Shown here: positions 1 to 6,510 of the stretch, one piece after another
How positions within the stretch are numbered: the first letter of the stretch is position 1
Layout of the letters: each line of letters begins with the position of its first letter
DNA from: Duncaniella sp.
Lineage (GTDB): Bacteria; Bacteroidota; Bacteroidia; Bacteroidales; Muribaculaceae
Reading direction: 5' to 3'
Assembly: GCA_029052375.1 (NCBI GenBank)
Contig: JAIDJD010000173.1
Span: forward strand, 1 to 6,510
Length of the DNA stretch: 6,510 nt
Notes under the pieces: model-generated
What the model saw: the letters and a program-made list of their open reading frames with translations, nothing else
Told to the model about the DNA's origin: nothing
Database searches by the model: none
Made by a program: the position numbers and the translations under genes

Positions 1-3000
1 GGCGAAGAACGATACGGTCTGCTTGGAGCCGTCGAGCTCGGGCGAGATAGCCCAGTCGTCAGCCTGGCCGTCGTCGTAGCGGAAGAGGCTTGCAAGATAC
101 TTCGAGCCGGAGTTGGCCTGGAAGCTCTGGGCAAACTGGCCTACCACATCCTCGTCAGAAGCGTCGAATACGAAGAAGGAAGCCTTGGTCTCGCCGGGAG
201 TTACACCGGGGATGTTGGAATCCTGGAAGCCGCCGACGGGAGAGTCGTCAACGTCAACGAAGGTCCAGTCGCCATAGGTCTGGGCGAAGGCGTCGGCGTT
301 CTCGAAGTCTTCGGTAACGATGGGAGAGAAGGAGAGGTTGGGCTCGTTCCAGGTCAGCTTCACGCCGCCGTCGGTGGCCTCAGCCTTGAGGTCGGTGGGA
401 GCGGGGAGGCGAGAAACCTTGGGAGCTACCACGAACTCTTCGGTCTCGTTGTTGTTCACGTCCTGGTCAGCTGCATAGACAACCTTGGCCTGGTATACGA
501 CGGGCTCGGTGGCAACCTCGGAGAACTCGCGGGCGAATGCTACGACGGTCTTGGCGCCGGGCTCGAGAACCTCGCCGGCCTTGGTGTCAACCTTCTCGCC
601 GTCGGCATAGAGCTCGACGGTGTAGGCAGTGGCCTTGAGGACACCCTCGTTGGCAACGGTGACGTTGACATTGTAAGGTGTGGCTACAGCTACGTTGGCG
701 GGAGCCTCGATCTTCACGGCAGCGAGGTCGTTGTCGAGGAGGTCAGCGATCTTGATGTTGTCAAAGAGGGTGAGCTTGCTCTGCTTGACCATAGTCTCGA
801 AGCAGAACTGGATGGTCTTGCCCTTGTATGCGGCGAGGTCTACAGTCACCTTGGTCCAGCCGGGCTCGTTAGAGAAGGCGTAGATAGGTGTGGCGGGGAG
901 CACCATGGTGTAGTCGTCGTTGAGGTCAGTGCGTACACCTACAGCTATGGTGTTGAGGTCAGAGCCTGTGATATTGAAGGTGTAGAAAGTGAGACCGGGT
1001 GTCTCGAGACCCTCGAGAGAAATCTTGCCGGAGAAGAGCATACCGCCATAGTTGAGGTAGTCTGCCTTGGACATGATGAAGGCACCGTCGTTGTCCTGGC
1101 TGGAAACGTCAGTGTAAGTTCCGTCGGGGACAAGCTGCCACTCGGCCATGCCTGCAGCACCGGGAACGGGACCAAGGCCCCAGATGTAGTTGAGGGTACC
1201 GTTGGGGAACGACTCGGCAAAGTCTGTGTAGGGCTTGCCTACGGGGAGGAAGTCAGTTACCTGGCCTTCGCCCTCGCCGCGGCGGGTGACAGCGAATACA
1301 GCATACTGCATGAACTCCTGACCGGCGGTGACAGCCTGGTAGGTGTACTCGGTGGCGCTGATGTTCTTGGCTAAAGCAACGCGGTTGTTGCCGTCGAGAG
1401 CGTAGACATTGTAGCGCACCTTGCCGGCGGGAAGCTCAGAGCCGTTGGCCATGGTGGTGACGGGAGACCAGGTTACGGTAACCTCGCCGGCCTTCTCGGC
1501 AGACTCTGTGAACGAAGCCTCTGCGGGAGCGGCGGGATAGTCGATGCCGATGTAGGCCGAAGCAGAAGCCTCGAGACCCTTGCCGTACTGGTTGTAGGTG
1601 ACAACGGTGTAGGTGTACTGGCCTTCGGCGGGCACCTTCTTGTCAGTGATGGAGAATGCACGGCCGGTAGCGGCGTCGTTGAGGGTGAAGATGTTCTCAG
1701 TGCCGCGGTATACCTCAAGCTTGGTGAGGCTGGAGAGGGGCTTGCCAGTGATGTCAACCTCGGGAGTGGTGAAGTTGATGGTGGCCTCGAGAGCACCGGC
1801 GTCACCGGGGATAAGCTCGACATCGGTGGGAGCGCCGGGTACGCGGGCGTCTACACCGGCGGCAACATTGATGTTGTCAAGGTAGAGATACCAGCGGTTC
1901 TTGTCAGAGATACCGTGGAAGCCTACATAGTAGATACCGTCGGTCTCGGGGCAGAGATATGCTGTGTAGGTCTCATACTCGGTGTTGCCGATGAGGGTGG
2001 CGGGCATGAGGGTGGTGGTCATTGCCTCGGCGGTGTTGGCATCGCCCATCATCACCTCGAGCTTCTCCTTGGAGGAAGCCATGTAACACTTGGAGTCGAA
2101 GGTCAGCATGTATGCCTGGCCGCCCTTGAGCTTCATGGGAGGAGTGATGAACCAGTCGTCCATAGCCTCCTTGGTGTTGTACTGTACACGCACACCGCCG
2201 CTGTTGGCTGTCCAGGTCTTGTCGTCGCCGTTGGCGTCGATGATGGTGTAGCCATCGAGAGCGGCTTCATCAGAGAAGTCCTCAGAATAGGGAGGCAGGA
2301 TGTTGCCCAGAACGAGAACGTTGGACTTGGCCTCGGCCGAGGTGTTGCCGGCGAAGGTTGCTGTCACACCGTAGGTGTAGACGGTGAGCTGCTCGGGCTC
2401 GGGGAGAGGCTGGGAGAAGAGGGTGGTGGCAAGGGTCTCGCCTACCTTCTTGCCCTCGGGATAGCGGACAACGGTATAGGTGACCTCGGCGGGGTTCACA
2501 TAGCCGCCGTCGACAGATGTGGTGACGGGAGTCCATGAGAGCTCGGCTATGCCGTTGACGTATGTGGCGGTTACCTTGGTAGTCTTGGGCACACCGTTGC
2601 CGATGAACATCCCGGCCTTAGCCTTGGGGCTGTTGCCTACGTTGTTGGCAGTGATCACAACGAAGGAATACTCGCCGGCCTGGGGAGCGGTGTAGGCTGC
2701 CTCGACGGTGGCGCCGCAGGTGGTGTTGCCCTCGGCTATGACCTCGCCGTTGGCCATCACCTTGTAGGTGAGGGCGCCGGTGGCCTTGGAGCCGTCGAAG
2801 AGTGTGGTGGGAGCGGTGAACTTCACCTTGCCGGAGAGATTGCCCTCGGGGAAGAGAAGAGCGAGGTCTGCAACGGCGGCGGGAGCCTTGTCCTCAGCGG
2901 CGGGAGCGGGAATGGTGAGACCCATCACCTCGTCGTCGCCGGGGAAGCGGTAGAGGGGAGTAGCCGCGCCGGTGGCGAGGTCAACCTCTACGAGCCAGCC

Positions 3001-3903
3001 GGTCTCGTCTGCGGGGCAGACGTTCCAGTACATACGGCCGGTCTTGGGGTCGATGGCTGCGGAGGAGAGGTAGTTGGGTACCATGCCGGTCTCGCCTACG
3101 GTGGTGTAGGTGCCGTTTTCCTTGTTGAACTTGACAAGGGTAGAACCGGTGGCGTTGAACTTGATGCCGTAGAGGACACCGTCGGCCGTACAGGCGAGAG
3201 TGTTGAAGTTCTCGGTGATGGGGGCGATGGGGTTTACGGAGATTGTGTTATTGCCGTAGGTTACGGTAGAGAAGTACTGGCCCTGACCAGTGGCGTCGTA
3301 CATGATGGCGTAGACGTTGCCGGTAGAGTGGTCGTAGGTGATGCCGCCGGGGGTGAGGCACGAAGGATCCTCGCCGATCATGGAGAATACCTGCTCGCCG
3401 CTCTCGATGTCATAGCCGGTGACAGAGAAGATCTGGAGGAAGCCCATGATGTTCTGGTAATCGTGCGCGTAGTAAACACCGTCTACGAGCACACCGCCGT
3501 AAGTGCCTGAAACGCCTTCTACAAGGAGTTCAGAAGTGCCTGTAGCGGTTGCGGGGATGGTGTAGAGACCTGCCTTGCTCTCACCGCCCCATGTGTTGGA
3601 GAATGTGACATTGCCAAACATATTGGTGGGGAAGCCTTCGGCAGAGCCGAAGGGACCCTGGAGGGCCTTGGCTGTGGGAGCCTGCAGACCTGAGACGCCG
3701 AACGAGAGAGCGTTGGCGCCGCGGTAAGTGCGCACCCTGCCCTGAAGCTGGTTGACCTCAGTGGGACGCTCTGCGGCAACGGCCGTCACAGAACGGTTGA
3801 TGCCTGTACTCACCTTTGCCAATTCCTGGGGAGCGGCGGCCACAGAGAGTGTGGCTGCACCTGCAAGGAATGTCGAGAAGAATCGTGTAAGAATTGTTCT
3901 CAT
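1..3903 (-). CDS. Large secreted FN3 / choice-of-anchor jelly-roll mosaic protein, adhesin-like (3' end beyond left edge)
   Basis: The frame is open for 1301 codons from an ATG at 3901-3903 to position 1, with no stop, so the C-terminus is missing. The start is firm: an in-frame TAA lies at 3931-3933 with no other ATG between, and residues 1-24 form a signal peptide (MRTILTR, a hydrophobic stretch, then VAAA/PQ). There is no lipobox Cys. Domains in order: propeller-like beta repeats about 85-335 (GNVYAIMYD, DGVLYGIKFN, AAIDPKTGRMYW); FN3-like about 340-435 and 436-532; jelly roll about 536-682 (EDFSDE, DDWFITPPM, YLYLDNINV), of the cleaved-adhesin / choice-of-anchor J kind; FN3-like about 688-786 and 790-886; jelly roll about 893-1052 (ending LTLFDNIKI); CARDB-like about 1056-1160; then an FN3 start running into a third jelly roll from about 1196 (TEDFEN, ADDWAISPEL). 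No catalytic motif is visible. In the family such modules bind proteins or glycans at the cell surface. A T9SS sorting domain is expected beyond the edge, but this is inference. The exact ligand is unknown. Confidence 0.9.
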   Translation of the reverse strand, partial: MRTILTRFFSTFLAGAATLSVAAAPQELAKVSTGINRSVTAVAAERPTEVNQLQGRVRTYRGANALSFGVSGLQAPTAKALQGPFGSAEGFPTNMFGNVTFSNTWGGESKAGLYTIPATATGTSELLVEGVSGTYGGVLVDGVYYAHDYQNIMGFLQIFSVTGYDIESGEQVFSMIGEDPSCLTPGGITYDHSTGNVYAIMYDATGQGQYFSTVTYGNNTISVNPIAPITENFNTLACTADGVLYGIKFNATGSTLVKFNKENGTYTTVGETGMVPNYLSSAAIDPKTGRMYWNVCPADETGWLVEVDLATGAATPLYRFPGDDEVMGLTIPAPAAEDKAPAAVADLALLFPEGNLSGKVKFTAPTTLFDGSKATGALTYKVMANGEVIAEGNTTCGATVEAAYTAPQAGEYSFVVITANNVGNSPKAKAGMFIGNGVPKTTKVTATYVNGIAELSWTPVTTSVDGGYVNPAEVTYTVVRYPEGKKVGETLATTLFSQPLPEPEQLTVYTYGVTATFAGNTSAEAKSNVLVLGNILPPYSEDFSDEAALDGYTIIDANGDDKTWTANSGGVRVQYNTKEAMDDWFITPPMKLKGGQAYMLTFDSKCYMASSKEKLEVMMGDANTAEAMTTTLMPATLIGNTEYETYTAYLCPETDGIYYVGFHGISDKNRWYLYLDNINVAAGVDARVPGAPTDVELIPGDAGALEATINFTTPEVDITGKPLSSLTKLEVYRGTENIFTLNDAATGRAFSITDKKVPAEGQYTYTVVTYNQYGKGLEASASAYIGIDYPAAPAEASFTESAEKAGEVTVTWSPVTTMANGSELPAGKVRYNVYALDGNNRVALAKNISATEYTYQAVTAGQEFMQYAVFAVTRRGEGEGQVTDFLPVGKPYTDFAESFPNGTLNYIWGLGPVPGAAGMAEWQLVPDGTYTDVSSQDNDGAFIMSKADYLNYGGMLFSGKISLEGLETPGLTFYTFNITGSDLNTIAVGVRTDLNDDYTMVLPATPIYAFSNEPGWTKVTVDLAAYKGKTIQFCFETMVKQSKLTLFDNIKIADLLDNDLAAVKIEAPANVAVATPYNVNVTVANEGVLKATAYTVELYADGEKVDTKAGEVLEPGAKTVVAFAREFSEVATEPVVYQAKVVYAADQDVNNNETEEFVVAPKVSRLPAPTDLKAEATDGGVKLTWNEPNLSFSPIVTEDFENADAFAQTYGDWTFVDVDDSPVGGFQDSNIPGVTPGETKASFFVFDASDEDVVGQFAQSFQANSGSKYLASLFRYDDGQADDWAISPELDGSKQTVSFFA
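748..2886 (-). repeat. Two tandem copies of an FN3-FN3-jelly-roll unit within the adhesin-like protein
   Basis: Residues about 340-682 and 688-1052 of the adhesin-like protein follow the same domain order and share local patterns at matching places. The first FN3 of each contains KFTAPTTLFDGSKATG or NFTTPEVDITGKPLSS. The second contains LSWTPVTTSVDGG or VTWSPVTTMANGS. Each ends in a jelly roll closing with LYLDNINV or LTLFDNIKI. Similarity is at protein level only and is diverged; the DNA does not show long identical stretches. This suggests an old internal duplication of a three-domain unit. Confidence 0.6.
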
Positions 3904-4031
3904 AGATAGATGATGGTTGGTTTCTGAAGGTTAGACACCGACCGCCTGCCGAAACCTTTCACAGAGCGGCCAGTCGAGATTAAAAGGATTTGATCGTGTA
4001 TATTCTATTATCTGTATATATCCGTCAGGCT
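3904..4031 (-). promoter_or_regulatory. Leader and probable promoter region of the adhesin-like gene
   Basis: If the hairpin next to it ends the upstream transcript, the promoter of the adhesin-like gene should lie here. Positions 3981-4020 are strongly AT-rich (31 of 40 bases) between GC-rich genes, which is typical of promoter DNA. I find no convincing match to the Bacteroidota -7 element (TAnnTTTG) or a -33 TTTG at the right spacing, so no transcription start is proposed. The 30 bases before the ATG hold no Shine-Dalgarno sequence; they read as an A/C/T-rich leader (CAGAAACCAACCATCATC), which is usual for translation starts in this phylum. Confidence 0.3.
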
Positions 4032-4062
4032 CTCCCTGCGCGGCCTGAGGCCGCGCAGGGAG
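4032..4062 (-). terminator. Perfect 14-bp GC-rich hairpin, candidate terminator of the metallopeptidase gene
   Basis: Arms 4032-4045 and 4049-4062 are exact reverse complements (CTCCCTGCGCGGCC and its complement) with a 3-base loop. The hairpin begins 48 bases past the metallopeptidase stop codon and lies 128 bases before the next start codon, which is where a terminator would sit. No T-tract follows on either strand: the minus strand continues AGCCTGACGGATATA. It may therefore be a weak or factor-assisted terminator, or a transcript-stabilising stem between two co-transcribed genes. The hairpin itself is certain; its role is inferred from position. Confidence 0.55.
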
Positions 4063-4110
4063 GCTTGGTATGCATAGCCTTGGTTAATTATCGTTATATA
4101 TTATATAATG

Positions 4111-6510
4111 TCAGAGTACAATCTTGTGTGTTTCAGAGGGTGTGGAGACTATATAGACACCACGCGAGGGGAGGACCACCTCGGTGCCGCGGCCTATGAG
4201 GCGGCCGGCGATGTCGTAGACCGAGGCGAGGGCACCGTCGGTGACAACGGTGAGGCCGCTGACTGTGAAGGAGTCATTGGCGGCGATGTCAGCGATGCCG
4301 GACTCTCCGACGGTGACCACCTGCATCTCGGCCGAGGGGCGCGAGAGGAGAGTGCCGTCAGTGGCTGTCACCCTGTACCAGTATGTGGTGGCGGGGGCGA
4401 GGCCCTCTATCCTGAGGCTGCCGATGTTGCCTGTGCTGAGCGAGTCGTAGCCCTTGAGAGGCTTGTCCTCGGAGGTGACGCCATAGGAGATTTCGATGTC
4501 GTCGATGGCCACGGCGCCCTTGCCGGAGTTGCGCTTGAGCTCAATGCGGGCCTGGCGCGCGCCGGGGACAGAGACATCCACCTTGCTGACTGTGCCGCCG
4601 AGGGCGGTGACCACGGGAATCTCTGCCACGCTCTGCCATTTCCCGTCGACGAGGACAGAGACAGTGAGGCCGTCTGAGGCTCCGCTGCCGTTGCCGCGGT
4701 GCCAGAATGTGACGGTGTGTATATCCTGGCCGAAGAGGGGCGACTCGATGCGGTCCGAAGTCTTGCCGAGGCGGAGCGAGGGGATGGCCTTGCCCGAATA
4801 GGACTCCATGGCATACGAGCCGGCGGTGTTGGCGGCCCAGCCTTCAGGGAGCCTGGAGACGCCGTCGGTGAAGTCGCAGACAGAGCTGAGGGTGCCGGTC
4901 ATCTCCTTGACATATACGGAGAGGAGATAGTCAGAGGCTATGTCGAGCATGGTCCAGCGGGCTGTGAAGCCGTGCTCAGACACTTCCTCGGCCTCGAGAA
5001 TCTCGGGGACTATCTTGTTGAGGGGCACGGGGCCGGTGGTGACGGTGATTTCGTTAGACTCCTCGCTCTGCTCCCAGCCTGTCGAGACGGCTACGGTGTA
5101 GAAGTAGGTGTTGCCTGCCTCAAGGCCTTCGATGCGCCATGTGGTGGCTGTGCCCACGTTCTTGTGGTCGTATCCAGGGAGATATTGCTTGGCATCGGAG
5201 CCTTCGGCACGGGTGTAGACCGAGAGGCGGTAGGAGGCGTCGGCCACGGGCTTCCACGCGGCGGTGAAGCTCTCGTCGTCGCTCTCGGGAGCCTCGAGGG
5301 CCACTGTGCCCGACAGGGGCACGTCACGGCCGCCGAGGGCCTTGAATGTGATGATGCCGCCGTTCTCGGCTATGTCGGTGAGAGGCTTTTCGAGGGCCTG
5401 GCCGCTCCACGTCTTCATGTTGGGGGTGCCGGTGTCGGTGAACGAGGTCTTGTTGGAGGTGCCGGGGAAGGCGTCTCCGGCGCGCGAGCTCTCGCTCTGT
5501 GTGCCGTCGGCCTCCTCGATGTCCACATACTGGTGAGAGGGCGTGTTGTTTACCTTGTTGGAGTTCCAGACGCTCTCGTTATAGTCTATGTGCCATACGA
5601 GCATACCGTGGCCGGGGATATACCTGTCCCACGAGACCTTCTGGCGGTTTTCGATCAGGAAAAACTCGTTGGCCTTGGGTGTCTTGATGATGCCGGCCAT
5701 GTTGGTGCCTATGGGCTCGAGGGTGGCGTTGACGGGGACGCTCACCTCGAGGGGCTCCATCCATCCGAGGGCATAGCGCTCGAAGGCTCCGTAGAGGGGC
5801 GGGGTGCAACCGTTGTTGTTGTAGGGGCCGTAGTCCATGCACGACCATGCCCCGGGGGTGAAGGAGGAGGTGTAGGATGTGGCGTAGAGGTCGGGGAGAC
5901 CCATGACGTGAGAGAACTCGTGGATGAAGGTGCCCACGCCGTCGGGGCGTCCGCTCTCGTACTCGTTGGAGCAGGCATAGCGCGAGACGCGCACGCCGTC
6001 GTACTCGGGCTGGTAGCCGATGCCATACTCGACGTTCCACGCGTGGGGCCATACAGACTCGGCGGGGCCTCCGGAGGCTTCGCCGCGGCCGGCATAGAAG
6101 ACAAATACGTTGTCTACCTCGCCGTCGCCGTCGCGGTCGTACTGCGAGAAGTCGATGACGCCGTCGAGGAGGTCGCAGGCCTCCTTGACCATGTCGGCGG
6201 GACGCTGGTCGTCGCCACTGTAGCCGTTGCCGCCATAATAGGCGCGGTTCTGGCTGAGGGTGACGGGGCCGTAGACGTCAAATTCGGGGTCGAACTGGCC
6301 CATGGAGCTCTCGAGGAAGAAGTCTCGGGCCGAGCCGGTGCCGCCGTAGGAGGAGAAGCCCTCCTCGTTGAGCATACGGTAGAAGTAGTCGTAGGGGTTG
6401 GAGAGGGTCATCTTGACATCCTTGTATTCGACAAGGATGACGAGGCCCTTCTGCTTGCCGCTGGCGGGGAAGTGTGTGCCGGGGAAGAGGCCGGGGCCGG
6501 GGGCCGCCTT
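4111..6510 (-). CDS. M6-family zinc metallopeptidase with FN3, jelly-roll and T9SS-type C-terminal domains (5' end beyond right edge)
   Basis: Open from the right edge to a TGA at 4111-4113, leaving 799 C-terminal residues. The ATG at 6409-6411 is not the start: the frame continues upstream through GLVILVEYKDVK, which belongs to the conserved opening of the M6 domain. Signal peptide and pro-region must lie outside. In fragment numbering, the peptidase spans about 1-390: a calcium-loop-like DRDGDGEVD (125-133), the zinc motif HEFSHVMGLPD (197-207: His197, Glu198, His201, Asp207, as HExxHxxGxxD) and a Met-turn candidate WSCMDYG (Met225). All expected catalytic residues are present, so it should be an active endopeptidase. 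FN3 follows at about 397-493, then a second FN3 at about 500-735 that appears split by a jelly roll (about 540-677). The last 60 or so residues (YDIAGRLIGRG, LPSRGVYIV, HKIVL) resemble a type A T9SS sorting domain, implying export across the outer membrane. It is the upstream neighbour of the adhesin-like gene, 207 bases away. Natural substrate unknown. Confidence 0.93.
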   Translation of the reverse strand, partial: KAAPGPGLFPGTHFPASGKQKGLVILVEYKDVKMTLSNPYDYFYRMLNEEGFSSYGGTGSARDFFLESSMGQFDPEFDVYGPVTLSQNRAYYGGNGYSGDDQRPADMVKEACDLLDGVIDFSQYDRDGDGEVDNVFVFYAGRGEASGGPAESVWPHAWNVEYGIGYQPEYDGVRVSRYACSNEYESGRPDGVGTFIHEFSHVMGLPDLYATSYTSSFTPGAWSCMDYGPYNNNGCTPPLYGAFERYALGWMEPLEVSVPVNATLEPIGTNMAGIIKTPKANEFFLIENRQKVSWDRYIPGHGMLVWHIDYNESVWNSNKVNNTPSHQYVDIEEADGTQSESSRAGDAFPGTSNKTSFTDTGTPNMKTWSGQALEKPLTDIAENGGIITFKALGGRDVPLSGTVALEAPESDDESFTAAWKPVADASYRLSVYTRAEGSDAKQYLPGYDHKNVGTATTWRIEGLEAGNTYFYTVAVSTGWEQSEESNEITVTTGPVPLNKIVPEILEAEEVSEHGFTARWTMLDIASDYLLSVYVKEMTGTLSSVCDFTDGVSRLPEGWAANTAGSYAMESYSGKAIPSLRLGKTSDRIESPLFGQDIHTVTFWHRGNGSGASDGLTVSVLVDGKWQSVAEIPVVTALGGTVSKVDVSVPGARQARIELKRNSGKGAVAIDDIEISYGVTSEDKPLKGYDSLSTGNIGSLRIEGLAPATTYWYRVTATDGTLLSRPSAEMQVVTVGESGIADIAANDSFTVSGLTVVTDGALASVYDIAGRLIGRGTEVVLPSRGVYIVSTPSETHKIVL

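Noticed and set aside
90..317. Plus-strand Arg-rich small open frame
   Set aside because: Antisense to the third jelly roll of the adhesin-like gene, with no leader or recognisable domain; an artefact of GC-rich codon use.
1915..2538. Long plus-strand open frame of 207 codons
   Set aside because: It lies wholly opposite the adhesin-like gene and its translation is low-complexity and Gly/Val/Leu-rich. Stops are rare on that strand because of the codon bias of the real gene.
3983..4020. Sigma-type promoter within the AT-rich block
   Set aside because: No acceptable pair of Bacteroidota -7 and -33 elements could be found at the right spacing, so only a general regulatory region is listed.
4108..4677. 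Plus-strand open frame of 189 codons starting near the end of the metallopeptidase gene
   Set aside because: It is antisense to the FN3, jelly-roll and sorting domains, whose reading frame is clearly the coding one; the translation resembles no domain.
5579..6052. Minus-strand open frame of 157 codons inside the metallopeptidase gene
   Set aside because: It is a shifted frame of the peptidase domain, Arg/Pro/His-rich as expected for a frame-shifted GC-rich gene, and the true frame carries the zinc motif.
6409..6411. ATG as start of the metallopeptidase
   Set aside because: The frame is open upstream to the right edge and encodes conserved M6 sequence (GLVILVEYKDVK); starting here would leave no signal peptide.

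Overview
The window reads as a piece of a Bacteroidales-type (Bacteroidota) genome, perhaps Muribaculaceae or a relative. The main reasons are the kinds of proteins encoded: secreted mosaics of FN3 and 'cleaved adhesin / choice-of-anchor' jelly-roll domains, an M6 metallopeptidase, and a short C-terminal domain of the type IX secretion (T9SS) kind. Neither the start that can be seen nor its leader shows a Shine-Dalgarno sequence, which also fits. The genes are GC-rich with strong preference for codons such as CTC, ACC, CCC, GCC and GAG, while the intergenic DNA is AT-rich. The lineage is inferred; no marker gene is present.

Layout: both genes lie on the minus strand, so transcription runs from the right edge towards position 1. 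The first gene (4111-6510, its 5' end beyond the right edge) encodes the last 799 residues of an M6-family zinc metallopeptidase, followed by two FN3 domains, a jelly-roll domain that seems to be inserted inside the second FN3, and a T9SS-like C-terminal sorting domain. A 207-base intergenic stretch (3904-4110) follows, with a perfect 14-bp GC-rich hairpin at 4032-4062 and an AT-rich leader. The second gene starts at 3903 and stays open through 1301 codons to position 1, so its 3' end is outside the window. It encodes a secreted, apparently non-enzymatic adhesin-like mosaic: signal peptide, propeller-like region, two copies of an FN3-FN3-jelly-roll unit, a CARDB-like domain, and the start of another FN3/jelly-roll module.

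Together the two genes look like cell-surface or secreted factors: a protease with carbohydrate- or protein-binding accessory domains, next to a large binding protein built from the same module types. Whether they work together is not shown. Nothing in the window (no CRISPR array, mobile element, RNA gene or defence gene) points to a wholly new system; the points of interest are domain architecture. Everything on the plus strand looks like a shadow of these two genes.
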